This document shows positions 25,264-33,623 of a stretch of 44,038 nt of DNA, piece by piece. The stretch spans positions 1-44,038 of the forward strand of contig MFJJ01000033.1 in NCBI GenBank assembly GCA_001780895.1, in the 5' to 3' direction. The translations under genes and the position numbers were made by a program. Each line of letters begins with the position of its first letter. The stretch's first letter is position 1. Under the pieces are notes generated by a model that did not search any database, had not been told where the DNA came from, and saw only the letters and a list, made by a program, of their open reading frames with translations. This DNA comes from Candidatus Gottesmanbacteria bacterium RIFCSPHIGHO2_01_FULL_46_14. Lineage in GTDB: Bacteria > Patescibacteriota > Microgenomatia > UBA10105 > UBA927.

Positions 25264-26333
25264 AATTTATTTACATGTGTGCGCTCGTTGCCGTGGTGGT
25301 ATTAAGCTTCGGTTTTATAGATCCCAATTTTCCTTATCAACCGTTTCCGGAGTACTTTACCTATCTTCATTCACAAAGATTAGTCTCAACGACTATCTAC
25401 GTTGCCACTATTTGTGTCATGTTCGGATTTTATCTCAAGGTGTTGGTAGACGTCAGGCGGAATCGAATAAAACCATCTCAAGTTTGGCAATTGATTCTAT
25501 TGTCGGTTGTTATTCTGTTTTTTTCGTATCCTGCCGCGTTTACCTATGATATTTTTAATTACATAGCAACCGCTAAAGTAACATATTTGTACCACCAAAA
25601 CCCGTATCTCGTCATGCCGATTGAGATTCCCAACGAACCGATGCTTGCCTATATGCATGCGGCCAATAAAGTCGCTCTCTACGGAGGGTTCTGGATTTTT
25701 TTAACAGCAATTCCTCACGTTTTAGGATTGGGCAATATAATTCTCACTCTTGCCACATTTAAATTATTTATCGTTCTTTTTTACTTTTTGCTCCTTAAGC
25801 AATTAATTAATCTTTCTGACAACAAGATATGGACGCTTGCGTTTTTTGGACTCAATCCGCTCATTCTTCTTGAAACTGTGGTTAGTGCTCATAACGACGT
25901 TGTCATGATGTTTTTTGCCGTTTTTAGTTTTGCGCTTCTTCGGAAAAAACGATATTTTTTGTCGATTATTTTTTTCGTTCTTTCTATATGTATCAAGTAT
26001 TCGACAATACTGCTTCTACCGCTTATCCTCAAAAAATCTATGAATTGGCGATACGCCGCCATATTCATGTATATCGCGTTTTTACTCTCGCCGCTTCGGG
26101 AAGAGCTGTATGCGTGGTATTTTATTTGGGTATTGCCGTTTGTTGCCTTGATACCTGAGAGTCAACTTCTTGTCAATATCTCGCTCGCATTTTCATTTGG
26201 TCTCATGTTTCGGATTGCGCCGTATCTCTATACCTGGCGATGGGATGGGATAACGCCGATAATCAAACGGATCGTGTCATTTGTTCCACCGGCATTTGTT
26301 GCACTCTGGTATGGTTTCAGAAAAAAGAATTAA
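25260..26333 (+). CDS. GT-C membrane glycosyltransferase, MptB/GT87-like
   Basis: A 357-residue polytopic protein with about ten helices. The loop after the third helix reads FTYDIFNYIATAKVTYLYHQ (Y96, D97), then NPYLVMP, a pattern known from mannosyltransferases of the MptA/MptB and GT87 types. Later blocks are LNPLILLETVVSAHNDVVMM (with the H-N-D triplet) and CIKYSTILLLPLI, both common to that group. It has no soluble domain. The start overlaps the previous stop by 4 bases; the 3' end overlaps the next gene by 23 bases. Mannose transfer is plausible but unproven. Confidence 0.78.
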   Translation: MKFIYMCALVAVVVLSFGFIDPNFPYQPFPEYFTYLHSQRLVSTTIYVATICVMFGFYLKVLVDVRRNRIKPSQVWQLILLSVVILFFSYPAAFTYDIFNYIATAKVTYLYHQNPYLVMPIEIPNEPMLAYMHAANKVALYGGFWIFLTAIPHVLGLGNIILTLATFKLFIVLFYFLLLKQLINLSDNKIWTLAFFGLNPLILLETVVSAHNDVVMMFFAVFSFALLRKKRYFLSIIFFVLSICIKYSTILLLPLILKKSMNWRYAAIFMYIAFLLSPLREELYAWYFIWVLPFVALIPESQLLVNISLAFSFGLMFRIAPYLYTWRWDGITPIIKRIVSFVPPAFVALWYGFRKKN

Positions 26334-27747
26334 TATTTTTATCGTTACGTGCTGCTTTATTTTTTCCTGGTGGTTATTCGGGAAATCATTTGGATATGAT
26401 AATGTCAAGCATGCCTTTAGGATAGCCCGCAACGAGGTTGGCGATTTTGGGCTTCACCTGTCGATCATTCGCTCAATCTCATTAGGCAATAATTTTCCTC
26501 CCCAGTCTCCGTTTTTTCCGGGTAGACCATTGTCATATCACTGGGGGACTGATGTTTTTATCGGTATCCTTGAGAGGATTGGTGTTCCGATCGACTGGGC
26601 GATCAATGGAGTCAGTGCTGTCGGAATGACTATTCTTCTCTGGCAAATTTACGTTTTTTCGCAAATACTTTTTCGCCGTAAGCTCATAGGCTTAGCGTCA
26701 ATAGTGTTATTTCTTTTCCCCAGTACCCTTACGATCGTCAACTATCTTAGAGCACCAAGTAATATCTGGAGGCTCCCTGACTATATCGATAAGGGCCCCT
26801 TCGACGGTTCTTCTATTTCGATTTATCAGACCCTCAATCCGTATCTTAATCAAAGACATTTAGTTGTAGGACTGGCTATTGGTCTTTTTGTCATCAATTA
26901 TTTTCTGAGGAAAAAACCTATTTCGTCTCCCAAACTCATACTGCTTGGACTTCTCGTCGGTATGCTCTATAAAGTTCATAGTCTTATCGCTATTTCTACC
27001 GCCTCAATTATCTTTTTCCAGTGGTTGGTATTTCGGAAACAGTGGATAGTATTTTTTGTAATGACCTTATTGGTTTGGGTAACAATTGCCCTTTTCGAAG
27101 GCTTGCCAAAACCTCTGATTTCATTCTATTTTGGTTATCTCTCGACCGGCAACATACTTGCGTACTGGTGGATGAATATGGGATTAAGCCTCCCCTTTTT
27201 ACTTTTGGGTTTTTACATGGTTCCGAAAAAAGCAAGGCTGGTGTTTTTATCTTTCCTTCCTTTATTTATCATCGCCAATACCATACAACTGAGTTTTCGA
27301 ATAGAACACAATCACTCACTCATTAATTTTTTCTGGATTGTGGTTTCGACTATTGTCGCTTTTGTGTTAGTCAAAATTTTTGATCGATCGAAACTTGTTG
27401 CGGTTGTCCTTTTTGGATTTTTAATATCATCAGGGATTTTAAACCTCATGGCGGTTAAAAACGATTATCAGGCCTACTTTGACGATGGGCCACAACGGAT
27501 CAAAAAAAATACTGCGCCTAATGCTATATTTTTAACGACTCGCTCACTTTATGACCCCGCAGCTTTGGCGGGGCGGTTCACGTATGTTGGTCCGTCGTAT
27601 TACCTTGAGGTTATGGGCATAGATTACCAGGAACGTGCGCAATTTGCCGCTGATTTTTATAAGAATTCCCAGTTGTTCGCCCAAGAAGCCAGGGAGCGAG
27701 GGATTGATTATTATATATTGCCAGACGGCTCGATTCACGCGTTATGA
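26311..27747 (+). CDS. Uncharacterised GT-C-like polytopic membrane protein
   Basis: A 478-residue protein. ATG 26311 is preferred over the upstream in-frame start at 26281 because it leaves less overlap and a basic stretch before helix 1 (MVSEKRINIFIVTCCFIF). The loop has NEVGDFGLHLSIIRSISLGN (residues 41-60), NFPPQSPFFPGRPLSYHWG and LNQRHLVVGLAIGLFV. A GDF-x-LH acid-histidine loop followed by a PFF-G-PLSYH block is found in uncharacterised GT-C-like proteins of CPR and archaea. A C-terminal domain of about 100 residues follows. No closely related copy is seen in the window. It overlaps the next gene by 4 bases. Confidence 0.65.
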   Translation: MVSEKRINIFIVTCCFIFSWWLFGKSFGYDNVKHAFRIARNEVGDFGLHLSIIRSISLGNNFPPQSPFFPGRPLSYHWGTDVFIGILERIGVPIDWAINGVSAVGMTILLWQIYVFSQILFRRKLIGLASIVLFLFPSTLTIVNYLRAPSNIWRLPDYIDKGPFDGSSISIYQTLNPYLNQRHLVVGLAIGLFVINYFLRKKPISSPKLILLGLLVGMLYKVHSLIAISTASIIFFQWLVFRKQWIVFFVMTLLVWVTIALFEGLPKPLISFYFGYLSTGNILAYWWMNMGLSLPFLLLGFYMVPKKARLVFLSFLPLFIIANTIQLSFRIEHNHSLINFFWIVVSTIVAFVLVKIFDRSKLVAVVLFGFLISSGILNLMAVKNDYQAYFDDGPQRIKKNTAPNAIFLTTRSLYDPAALAGRFTYVGPSYYLEVMGIDYQERAQFAADFYKNSQLFAQEARERGIDYYILPDGSIHAL

Positions 27748-29189
27748 AATTACTAATTCTTCTTATCATCTCTATCTTCGCGGTACGCTACCTTTTGTTA
27801 CCTGGATTTATTCCTACTCACGATGGAGAATATCACATCATTCGATTTTGGCAGTTTGAAAATGAGATCCGTGCCGGGGATTATTTTCCCATCTGGGCTC
27901 CGGATCTTAACTCCGGATACGGATTGCCTCTGTTTTATTATCATTACCCGATGCCAAATTATTTTGGTGTTCTATTTCACCAGTTTGGTTTTTCGTATAC
28001 GGATTCCTTCAAGCTCGTACTTGCGACATTTTATATACTAGCGGTCCTCTTTTTTTACTTGTGGTCACGCAGTTTTTGGGGCACTATTCTATTTGCCTGG
28101 ACGCCCTACTGGTTTGTTAATCTTTTTGTCCGGGGATCAATCGGCGAAGTTATGGCAAGTGCGGGTTTTGCGTTTGTCCTTTGGACAAACGCTTCTCGCC
28201 GCAATATCCTTATCTCGCTGGGTGTTGCTTTTATTATCCTCTCGCACAACATTGCTGCGATGCTATTTGTCCCTATTGTTCTTTTATTAAATTTTCGATC
28301 AACGATTGTTGGAATACTACTGGCTGCGTATTTTTGGTTACCTGCAATTTTTTCCCGAGACTTCGTTTTGGGTCTAACAAGCGTTAATCTTTATGATCAT
28401 TTTTCCGAAATTTCCCAGCTGCTCATTCCATCATGGGGAACTGGATTTTCCCAACCTGGTGCTCCGTATAATGAAATGTCCCAACAGCTCGGATTAGGTT
28501 CAATCCTCGTTGGATTTGCCACAATACCGCGGTCGTTTATTCTCGTTCTTATAGCGTTCATGACTACAGCTGGTTCTCGGTTCATATGGAACACGTTACC
28601 ATTTCTGCAATTGGTTCAATATCCGTGGAGAATTTTGATGTTAGTTCCCTTTGTCGTTGGATACCTTGCCAGAAAAATGTCTGGGCGATTTGCAATGATC
28701 GTTGCCGCCATTTCCGTTCTTGCGGCTTTGCCCTATACAAAACCAGTCGTTTATGAACCGAGGGATGATCAATATTATTTATCCCGCAGGGAATTTACCG
28801 ACGGCACCTCGTCTTTGGGTAATAGCATGTCGACAGTTTGGTCACCATGGAAACAGGAGCGTACGAAAGAAAAAATTGAGATAGTCAGTGGCGAAGGAAA
28901 ACTTGAGATGCATGAACTCCTCCCAACGCGTTTGAGTTTCGCGGTCAATGCATCAACTCCCGTCACAGTAAGGATAAATACCGTGTACTTTCCGGGATGG
29001 GAAATCCAGCAACGTGGCCATTGGAGTCCGCTCGTCCCAGATCAAAATGGTCTCATGAGCGTAGAACTTTCGGCTGGAACAAGCCAAATACGAGTCGAAC
29101 TTCATAACACAGCGCTTCGAAAGGGAGCACTCATCGTCTCTCTTATTAGCTTCATTTGGGTGCTCGGATCAGGTATACTCAAGAGATGA
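27744..29189 (+). CDS. PTPS-related (PF10131-like) polytopic membrane protein
   Basis: A 481-residue protein, the most divergent of the three PF10131-like copies. Shared blocks are IPTHDGEYHIIRFWQFE (residues 23-39), YFPIWAPDLNSGYGLPLFYY, LFAWTPYWFVNLFVRGSIGE and the outer module TVYFPGWEIQQRGHW. Here the usual VDG after the PGW block is replaced by QRGHW, so the turn has changed. It ends with a helix and a short tail that contains the start of the GT4 gene (4-base overlap). The -10 box for that gene also lies in this tail. Confidence 0.8.
   Translation: MKLLILLIISIFAVRYLLLPGFIPTHDGEYHIIRFWQFENEIRAGDYFPIWAPDLNSGYGLPLFYYHYPMPNYFGVLFHQFGFSYTDSFKLVLATFYILAVLFFYLWSRSFWGTILFAWTPYWFVNLFVRGSIGEVMASAGFAFVLWTNASRRNILISLGVAFIILSHNIAAMLFVPIVLLLNFRSTIVGILLAAYFWLPAIFSRDFVLGLTSVNLYDHFSEISQLLIPSWGTGFSQPGAPYNEMSQQLGLGSILVGFATIPRSFILVLIAFMTTAGSRFIWNTLPFLQLVQYPWRILMLVPFVVGYLARKMSGRFAMIVAAISVLAALPYTKPVVYEPRDDQYYLSRREFTDGTSSLGNSMSTVWSPWKQERTKEKIEIVSGEGKLEMHELLPTRLSFAVNASTPVTVRINTVYFPGWEIQQRGHWSPLVPDQNGLMSVELSAGTSQIRVELHNTALRKGALIVSLISFIWVLGSGILKR
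29174..29179 (+). promoter_or_regulatory. Internal -10 box for the 29186 gene
   Basis: TATACT (5/6) ends 6 nt before the ATG at 29186, at the 3' end of the PTPS-related gene. It would start the soluble-enzyme block with a leaderless transcript. Confidence 0.4.
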
Positions 29190-30196
29190 ATATCGCCATA
29201 GATACGTCGCCACTCAATTCCGGTCATAAAGTCCGGGGAGTCGGAAAATACACAAAGCTCCTTATTGAGTCGTTAAAAAAGTACGAATCACAACATTCGT
29301 ATACTTTAATTGAACGAGGGCAAAAAGTACCCAATAATGTTGATTTAGTTCACTATCCTTATTTCGACCCATTTTTTTTGACGTTGCCCCTCATTACGGC
29401 TAAACCAACTGTGATTACAGTTCACGATCTGATACCTCTTGTATTTCCTGACAAATTTCCCAGAGGCCTCCGGGGAGAATTAAAATGGAATATTCAGCGA
29501 CTTGCTTTACGAAATGCCAAAAAAATCATTACAGATTCCCAAAATTCAAAGCGGGATATAGTAAAAATCGTTGGGACTCCCGAGCGAAAAATTTCTGTCG
29601 TTCATTTAGCTCCCGATCCGGCAATTATTGCTGGATCAGCCAAAAGTAGCAAACCAGAGCGATTCTTTATCTATGTTGGGGATCTCAATTGGAACAAAAA
29701 TATACATGGGCTATTGGAGGGTTTTTCTCGGGTACAGACTGGAATAAAATTGATGATTGTAGGTCAGGCGTTTCTTAATAAGAATCTGTCTGAAGCAATC
29801 GCCGTTCGCGAGTACGTAATAAAACTTGGTATTGATGATAGGGTTAGGTTTTTTGGTTACGTTTCAGATGAAAAACTTGGCGTGTTATATGCGTCGTCTC
29901 TGGGGTGCATGCTGCCTTCGTTTTATGAAGGATTTGGACTCCCGGTTCTTGAGGCAATGGCCTGTGGAACGCCGGTTATTGTGAGTCACGGATCCAGTCT
30001 TGATGAGATTGCGGGGCCAGCCTTCCGTGTGGATCCCGCCAATCCCGATACGATAACCGATGCATGTACAAAATTAGCCAATGTATCTCGTCAGGAGAGA
30101 AGTACTATCGTTGAAAAAGGGCGTGTTTGGTCGGCAGAATTTACCTGGGAAAAAGTTGCGCAAAATACTGTACGCGTGTATGAATCGTGTATATGA
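29186..30196 (+). CDS. GT4 (MtfB-like) glycosyltransferase
   Basis: A 336-residue GT-B-fold cytoplasmic enzyme with the ATG at 29186. The N-terminal domain starts MNIAIDTSPLNSGHKVRGVG and GKYTKLLIESL, and contains VHDLIPLVFPDKFP. The C-terminal domain has FIYVGDLNWNKNIHGLLEGF and, near residue 250, YEGFGLPVLEAMACGTPVI, the retaining EX7E signature. This is the layout of mannosyltransferases such as MtfB. It probably extends a lipid-linked glycan on the inner face. It overlaps its neighbours by 4 bases on both sides and opens the run of soluble enzymes up to 35958. Confidence 0.88.
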   Translation: MNIAIDTSPLNSGHKVRGVGKYTKLLIESLKKYESQHSYTLIERGQKVPNNVDLVHYPYFDPFFLTLPLITAKPTVITVHDLIPLVFPDKFPRGLRGELKWNIQRLALRNAKKIITDSQNSKRDIVKIVGTPERKISVVHLAPDPAIIAGSAKSSKPERFFIYVGDLNWNKNIHGLLEGFSRVQTGIKLMIVGQAFLNKNLSEAIAVREYVIKLGIDDRVRFFGYVSDEKLGVLYASSLGCMLPSFYEGFGLPVLEAMACGTPVIVSHGSSLDEIAGPAFRVDPANPDTITDACTKLANVSRQERSTIVEKGRVWSAEFTWEKVAQNTVRVYESCI

Positions 30197-30879
30197 AGAA
30201 AGTTTCTATTATCATTCCGGTATACAACGAAGCTCGTACTATAGATCTCATCATACCCAAAGTGCTCGCCGCTCATATTTCGGGTTGGACAAAGGAAGTT
30301 ATCGTTATCGATGATGGGTCTACCGACGGAACTGCCGATAAACTTGGGCGTTGGAAACGACAGTGCCGAATTTTTTTTGAGAGGCCAAATAGAGGAAAGG
30401 GAGCAGCTGTTACTGTTGGGTTAAAACACGCAACGGGAGATGTGATTCTTATTCAAGACGCTGATTTAGAATATGATCCGGCAGATTACCCCAAGTTATT
30501 GTCTCCATTTGATAATGCGCATGTGAATGTTGTCTATGGTTCTCGGTTTCTTGGTCCGCACTTATCAACCATGCTTGTCTACGAATTGGGAAATAAGTTT
30601 GTTACGCTTATGACGAATATTTTATTTAATACCAATATTACAGATATGGAAACCGGATATAAGGCATTCCGCCGGAGTGTGTTGGGTGGTCTCTTGCCGC
30701 TTCGGGCAAAGCGGTTCGATTTGGAGCCAGAGTTGTCAGCAAAGTTTTTAAAACTAGGGCTTCAAATATATGAAGTCCCCATTTCGTATTTCGGTCGTAA
30801 ATTTTCAGAGGGAAAAAAACTTACGTGGCGCGATGGAGTCATTGCGCTCTGGACACTTTTGTGGCTTAGATTCTTTTAG
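30193..30879 (+). CDS. GT2, DPM1-like polyprenyl-phosphate glycosyltransferase
   Basis: A 228-residue GT-A enzyme with ATG at 30193 (ATGA overlap with the previous stop; an in-frame GTG at 30187 is possible). Motifs are VSIIIPVYNEARTIDLIIPK, VIVIDDGSTDGTADKL, NRGKGAAVTVGLKHATGD, IQDADLEYDPADY near residue 88, and TDMETGYKAFRR. These define the dolichol-phosphate mannose synthase (DPM1) type. It has no C-terminal helices, so it makes a polyprenyl-P-sugar from an NDP-sugar on the cytoplasmic side. Such products are the donors that GT-C enzymes use. Two bases separate it from the next GT2. Confidence 0.88.
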   Translation: MKKVSIIIPVYNEARTIDLIIPKVLAAHISGWTKEVIVIDDGSTDGTADKLGRWKRQCRIFFERPNRGKGAAVTVGLKHATGDVILIQDADLEYDPADYPKLLSPFDNAHVNVVYGSRFLGPHLSTMLVYELGNKFVTLMTNILFNTNITDMETGYKAFRRSVLGGLLPLRAKRFDLEPELSAKFLKLGLQIYEVPISYFGRKFSEGKKLTWRDGVIALWTLLWLRFF

Positions 30880-30881
30880 TT

Positions 30882-31586
30882 ATGGACTTTACCCTTATCC
30901 TTCCTTGTTATAATGAATCAGAGCATCTGGTTGCAAGTATTGAATTTATATTCCGGGTGCTTCGCCTGAGCCGTTTTACGTATGAAGTTCTGCTTATAGA
31001 TGATGCGAGTACCGACGGAACGCAAAAAATTATCGCAAAAGTCATACGGCGATATCAAAACGTTCGAGCCTTCTATCATAAACAAAACATGGGAAGAGGT
31101 TTCACCGTTAGCGAAGGCATTCGATTAGCGCGATCGAAGATAGTTGGATATATTGATGTAGACTGTGAGGTGTCACCTGTATATATTCCATTATTTGTTG
31201 ATACAATAATGCAAAACCACGCAGATATTGTTGTTGCCCATCGCTTTTATCTTTTTCATATTAATTTTCGAAGTATTATACGAACGATCTCGAGCAGGCT
31301 TTATGCCTGGCTTGTAGATTTGTTGCTTCCCATGCCTATTGGTGATACGGAGGCTGGATATAAATTTTTTAACCGTAGGAAAATAATAGGGATTTTAGAT
31401 ATAACGGAAGATCGCCGGTGGTTTTGGGACACAGAAATTTTGGCAAGGAGTAAAGGGCGTCTTATTGTACAAGAAATACCTGTGTTCTATTCCCGAAATC
31501 TTAATAAAACGTCCACCGTACACTTGGTACGTGACAGTATAAAACATCTTGTTTCATTGATTGCCTACAGAATGAAGTTTATATGA
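30882..31586 (+). CDS. GT2, DPM1-like glycosyltransferase
   Basis: A 234-residue GT-A enzyme, related to 30193 but diverged: FTLILPCYNESEHLVASIEF, VLLIDDASTDGTQKIIAKVI, NMGRGFTVSEGIRLARSK, GYIDVDCEVSPVYI (metal-binding DVD near residue 92), and IGDTEAGYKFFNRRK. The combination of DDASTDGT, the R-G loop and the EAGYKFF block again indicates DPM1/DPG-synthase-like chemistry, possibly with another sugar. It has no membrane segment. It overlaps the flippase gene by 4 bases, so expression of donor synthesis and flippase is probably linked. Confidence 0.85.
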   Translation: MDFTLILPCYNESEHLVASIEFIFRVLRLSRFTYEVLLIDDASTDGTQKIIAKVIRRYQNVRAFYHKQNMGRGFTVSEGIRLARSKIVGYIDVDCEVSPVYIPLFVDTIMQNHADIVVAHRFYLFHINFRSIIRTISSRLYAWLVDLLLPMPIGDTEAGYKFFNRRKIIGILDITEDRRWFWDTEILARSKGRLIVQEIPVFYSRNLNKTSTVHLVRDSIKHLVSLIAYRMKFI

Positions 31587-32833
31587 AAAGAATTTTTTCG
31601 TATTTCAAAAATGACCGAACGGTAAAATCAGCGACACTCATGGTCGGTGGACACGGACTGGCTAACATCGGAGCCTATTTGTATCACCTCTTTATGGGTC
31701 GCCTCCTTGTGCCGAATGACTACGGGGCACTTCAGAGTCTTATTTCGCTTTCAAATTTATTAAACGTCCCCATAGCTTCCATGAATACGGTTGTAGCCAA
31801 GTTCGTGTCGAGATATGTGGGTCGCGACGAACCGCAAAAAATCGCCTCCCTGTATTATCAGTTGAGAAAACTATTTTTTATATTTTTGATTATCGGAGGA
31901 ACGGTGTTCCTTCTTTTTTCAGATATGATCATGAATTTTCTCCATCTGGATTCGTGGGTAAATGTACTCATTTTAGATATCGCTCTTTTTTTTGGTCTTG
32001 TTAATTTTCTTAACCGGGGAGTGCTTCAGGGGTTATCGCTTTTTGTTCCTCTCACGATCACTCAGTTTATCGAAGCCTTTGGAAAATTCTTTTTTGGTGT
32101 TGTGGCGGTCGTATTGGGTTTGCGTATACCGGGGGCGTTCGGAGCATTTGTACTTGTGATGTTTATTTCCTACGCATATATGATCCGTGTTCTTCATGGA
32201 AAATTAGGTACATTCACTCCACAATCCCTGCCCCTCCGGGAAATGGGTAGATACGCAATTCCCTCTGGTCTTATGACGATTGGGATTACTGCTCTTTACA
32301 ATACAGATGTAGTGTTGGTTCGTCATTTTATGACGGGGTATGAAGCGGGCCTCTATGCTGGGCTGTCGGTTTTAGGTAAAATCATTTTTTTCGGTACGGC
32401 TCCGGTGACAACAGTTATGTTTCCGCTTGTTTCTGAAGCGCACGCGAGAGGAGAGGCATTTCATAGGATATTCCTGTTGAGTTTGTTTTTTCTTTTGGGA
32501 ATTGCAGGAACTACAACACTGATTTTTGCTTTGGTTCCGACGTTGGCTATGAAGGCGCTCATAGGAGCCCAGTATTTAGATGCAGTTCCGTATCTTACTA
32601 CATTCAGTATTTTTATATCATTATGCGCCGTTATTTATCTTTTTGTTAATTTTTTTCTTTCGATCCATAAAACGCGATCAGTGTATGTTGTGCTTCTGGC
32701 AGCATTAATTCAGGCAGTTGCAATTTGGTTTTTTCATCCCACTATATGGGCAGTTATTTCTATTTCTCTTACCGTAACCACGATATGCGCAGTTCTTTTG
32801 ACGCTTTATTATATCTATGTCGCGCGTTCCTAA
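31583..32833 (+). CDS. Wzx/MATE-type polysaccharide flippase
   Basis: A 416-residue polytopic protein with about 12 helices and no large soluble domain, of the MOP exporter superfamily (Polysacc_synt type). The start VGGHGLANIGAYLYHLFMGR followed by LLVPNDYGALQSLISL is the typical first-helix region, and YNTDVVLVRHFMTGYEAGLY is the conserved block after helix 6. These proteins turn lipid-linked oligosaccharides over to the outer face. It sits between DPM1-like genes, the natural place for a carrier of the intermediates made here. The last 17 bases overlap the third DPM1-like gene. Confidence 0.85.
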   Translation: MKRIFSYFKNDRTVKSATLMVGGHGLANIGAYLYHLFMGRLLVPNDYGALQSLISLSNLLNVPIASMNTVVAKFVSRYVGRDEPQKIASLYYQLRKLFFIFLIIGGTVFLLFSDMIMNFLHLDSWVNVLILDIALFFGLVNFLNRGVLQGLSLFVPLTITQFIEAFGKFFFGVVAVVLGLRIPGAFGAFVLVMFISYAYMIRVLHGKLGTFTPQSLPLREMGRYAIPSGLMTIGITALYNTDVVLVRHFMTGYEAGLYAGLSVLGKIIFFGTAPVTTVMFPLVSEAHARGEAFHRIFLLSLFFLLGIAGTTTLIFALVPTLAMKALIGAQYLDAVPYLTTFSIFISLCAVIYLFVNFFLSIHKTRSVYVVLLAALIQAVAIWFFHPTIWAVISISLTVTTICAVLLTLYYIYVARS

Positions 32834-33623
32834 ACTATTATCGGTTATTATCCCGGCCTATCATCAGGAAAAAACAATTAAAGAGGATATCACCGAGATA
32901 CTGATTGCACTTTCCCATTTGGAGGATATTTCTTTTGAAATAATTGTGGTTGTTGATGGAATGATGCAGGATAAAACATTTGAAAGAGCAAAAGAAATCC
33001 GTAAGGAAAACCTTCGGATCGTGGGATATGAGCACAATCGTGGCAAAGGATACGCGGTTCGGTATGGGATGGCACGGAGTAAAGGTGACCTTATCGCGTT
33101 TATCGATGCAGGAAGCGACATTAAGCCCGAGGGGATTTCAATGATGATATCTCATTTTCGGTGGTATAACGCTGACATTGTTATTGGAAGCAAGCGTCAT
33201 CCCGTGTCTAAGGTAAACTATCCTTGGTACAGGAAAATTATTTCTTTTGTGTATCAGTTGATTGTAAAGGTCCTCTTTGGTCTATCGATTCGTGATTCTC
33301 AAGTCGGTCTTAAGTTATTTCGAAGACAAGTTCTTGAGGATGTATTACCGAGACTCCTCGTGAAACGATTTGCTTTTGACATCGAAATGCTAGCAGTAGC
33401 TCGTTCACTTGGATATTCAAGGATTTTTGAAGCTCCTGTTGAGTTGGATTTTTCAGCACAGAGTTCCCTAACGTCAGTTAAACTATGGCGAGAAATTGCA
33501 AGTGTCCTGTGGGATACGGTTGCAGTGTTTTACCGTCTCCGAATTTTACGATATTACGATGCGACCAACAAAAGACGGTGGCGATATGATCCAGAACTTA
33601 ATTTCCGTATAAACTTGCCATAA
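32817..33623 (+). CDS. GT2, DPM1-like glycosyltransferase with degenerate motifs
   Basis: A 268-residue GT-A enzyme: LLSVIIPAYHQEKTIKEDIT, IIVVVDGMMQDKT where the family normally has VDDGSTDGT, NRGKGYAVRYGMARSKGD, IAFIDAGSDIKPEG near residue 96, RDSQVGLKLFRRQVLED and LLVKRFAFDIEMLAVAR. The IDAGSD site keeps both acids although it is not the usual DADL. The final 40 residues end in RRWRYDPELNFRINLP, a tail after the family fold. Probably polyprenyl-P-sugar synthesis; the changed nucleotide-binding region suggests a different donor. It overlaps the next gene by one base. Confidence 0.82.
   Translation: MSRVPKLLSVIIPAYHQEKTIKEDITEILIALSHLEDISFEIIVVVDGMMQDKTFERAKEIRKENLRIVGYEHNRGKGYAVRYGMARSKGDLIAFIDAGSDIKPEGISMMISHFRWYNADIVIGSKRHPVSKVNYPWYRKIISFVYQLIVKVLFGLSIRDSQVGLKLFRRQVLEDVLPRLLVKRFAFDIEMLAVARSLGYSRIFEAPVELDFSAQSSLTSVKLWREIASVLWDTVAVFYRLRILRYYDATNKRRWRYDPELNFRINLP
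33608..33613 (+). promoter_or_regulatory. Possible -10 box for the 33623 gene
   Basis: TATAAA (5/6) ends 9 nt before the ATG at 33623, a spacing also seen at 4281. Weak evidence on its own. Confidence 0.3.
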
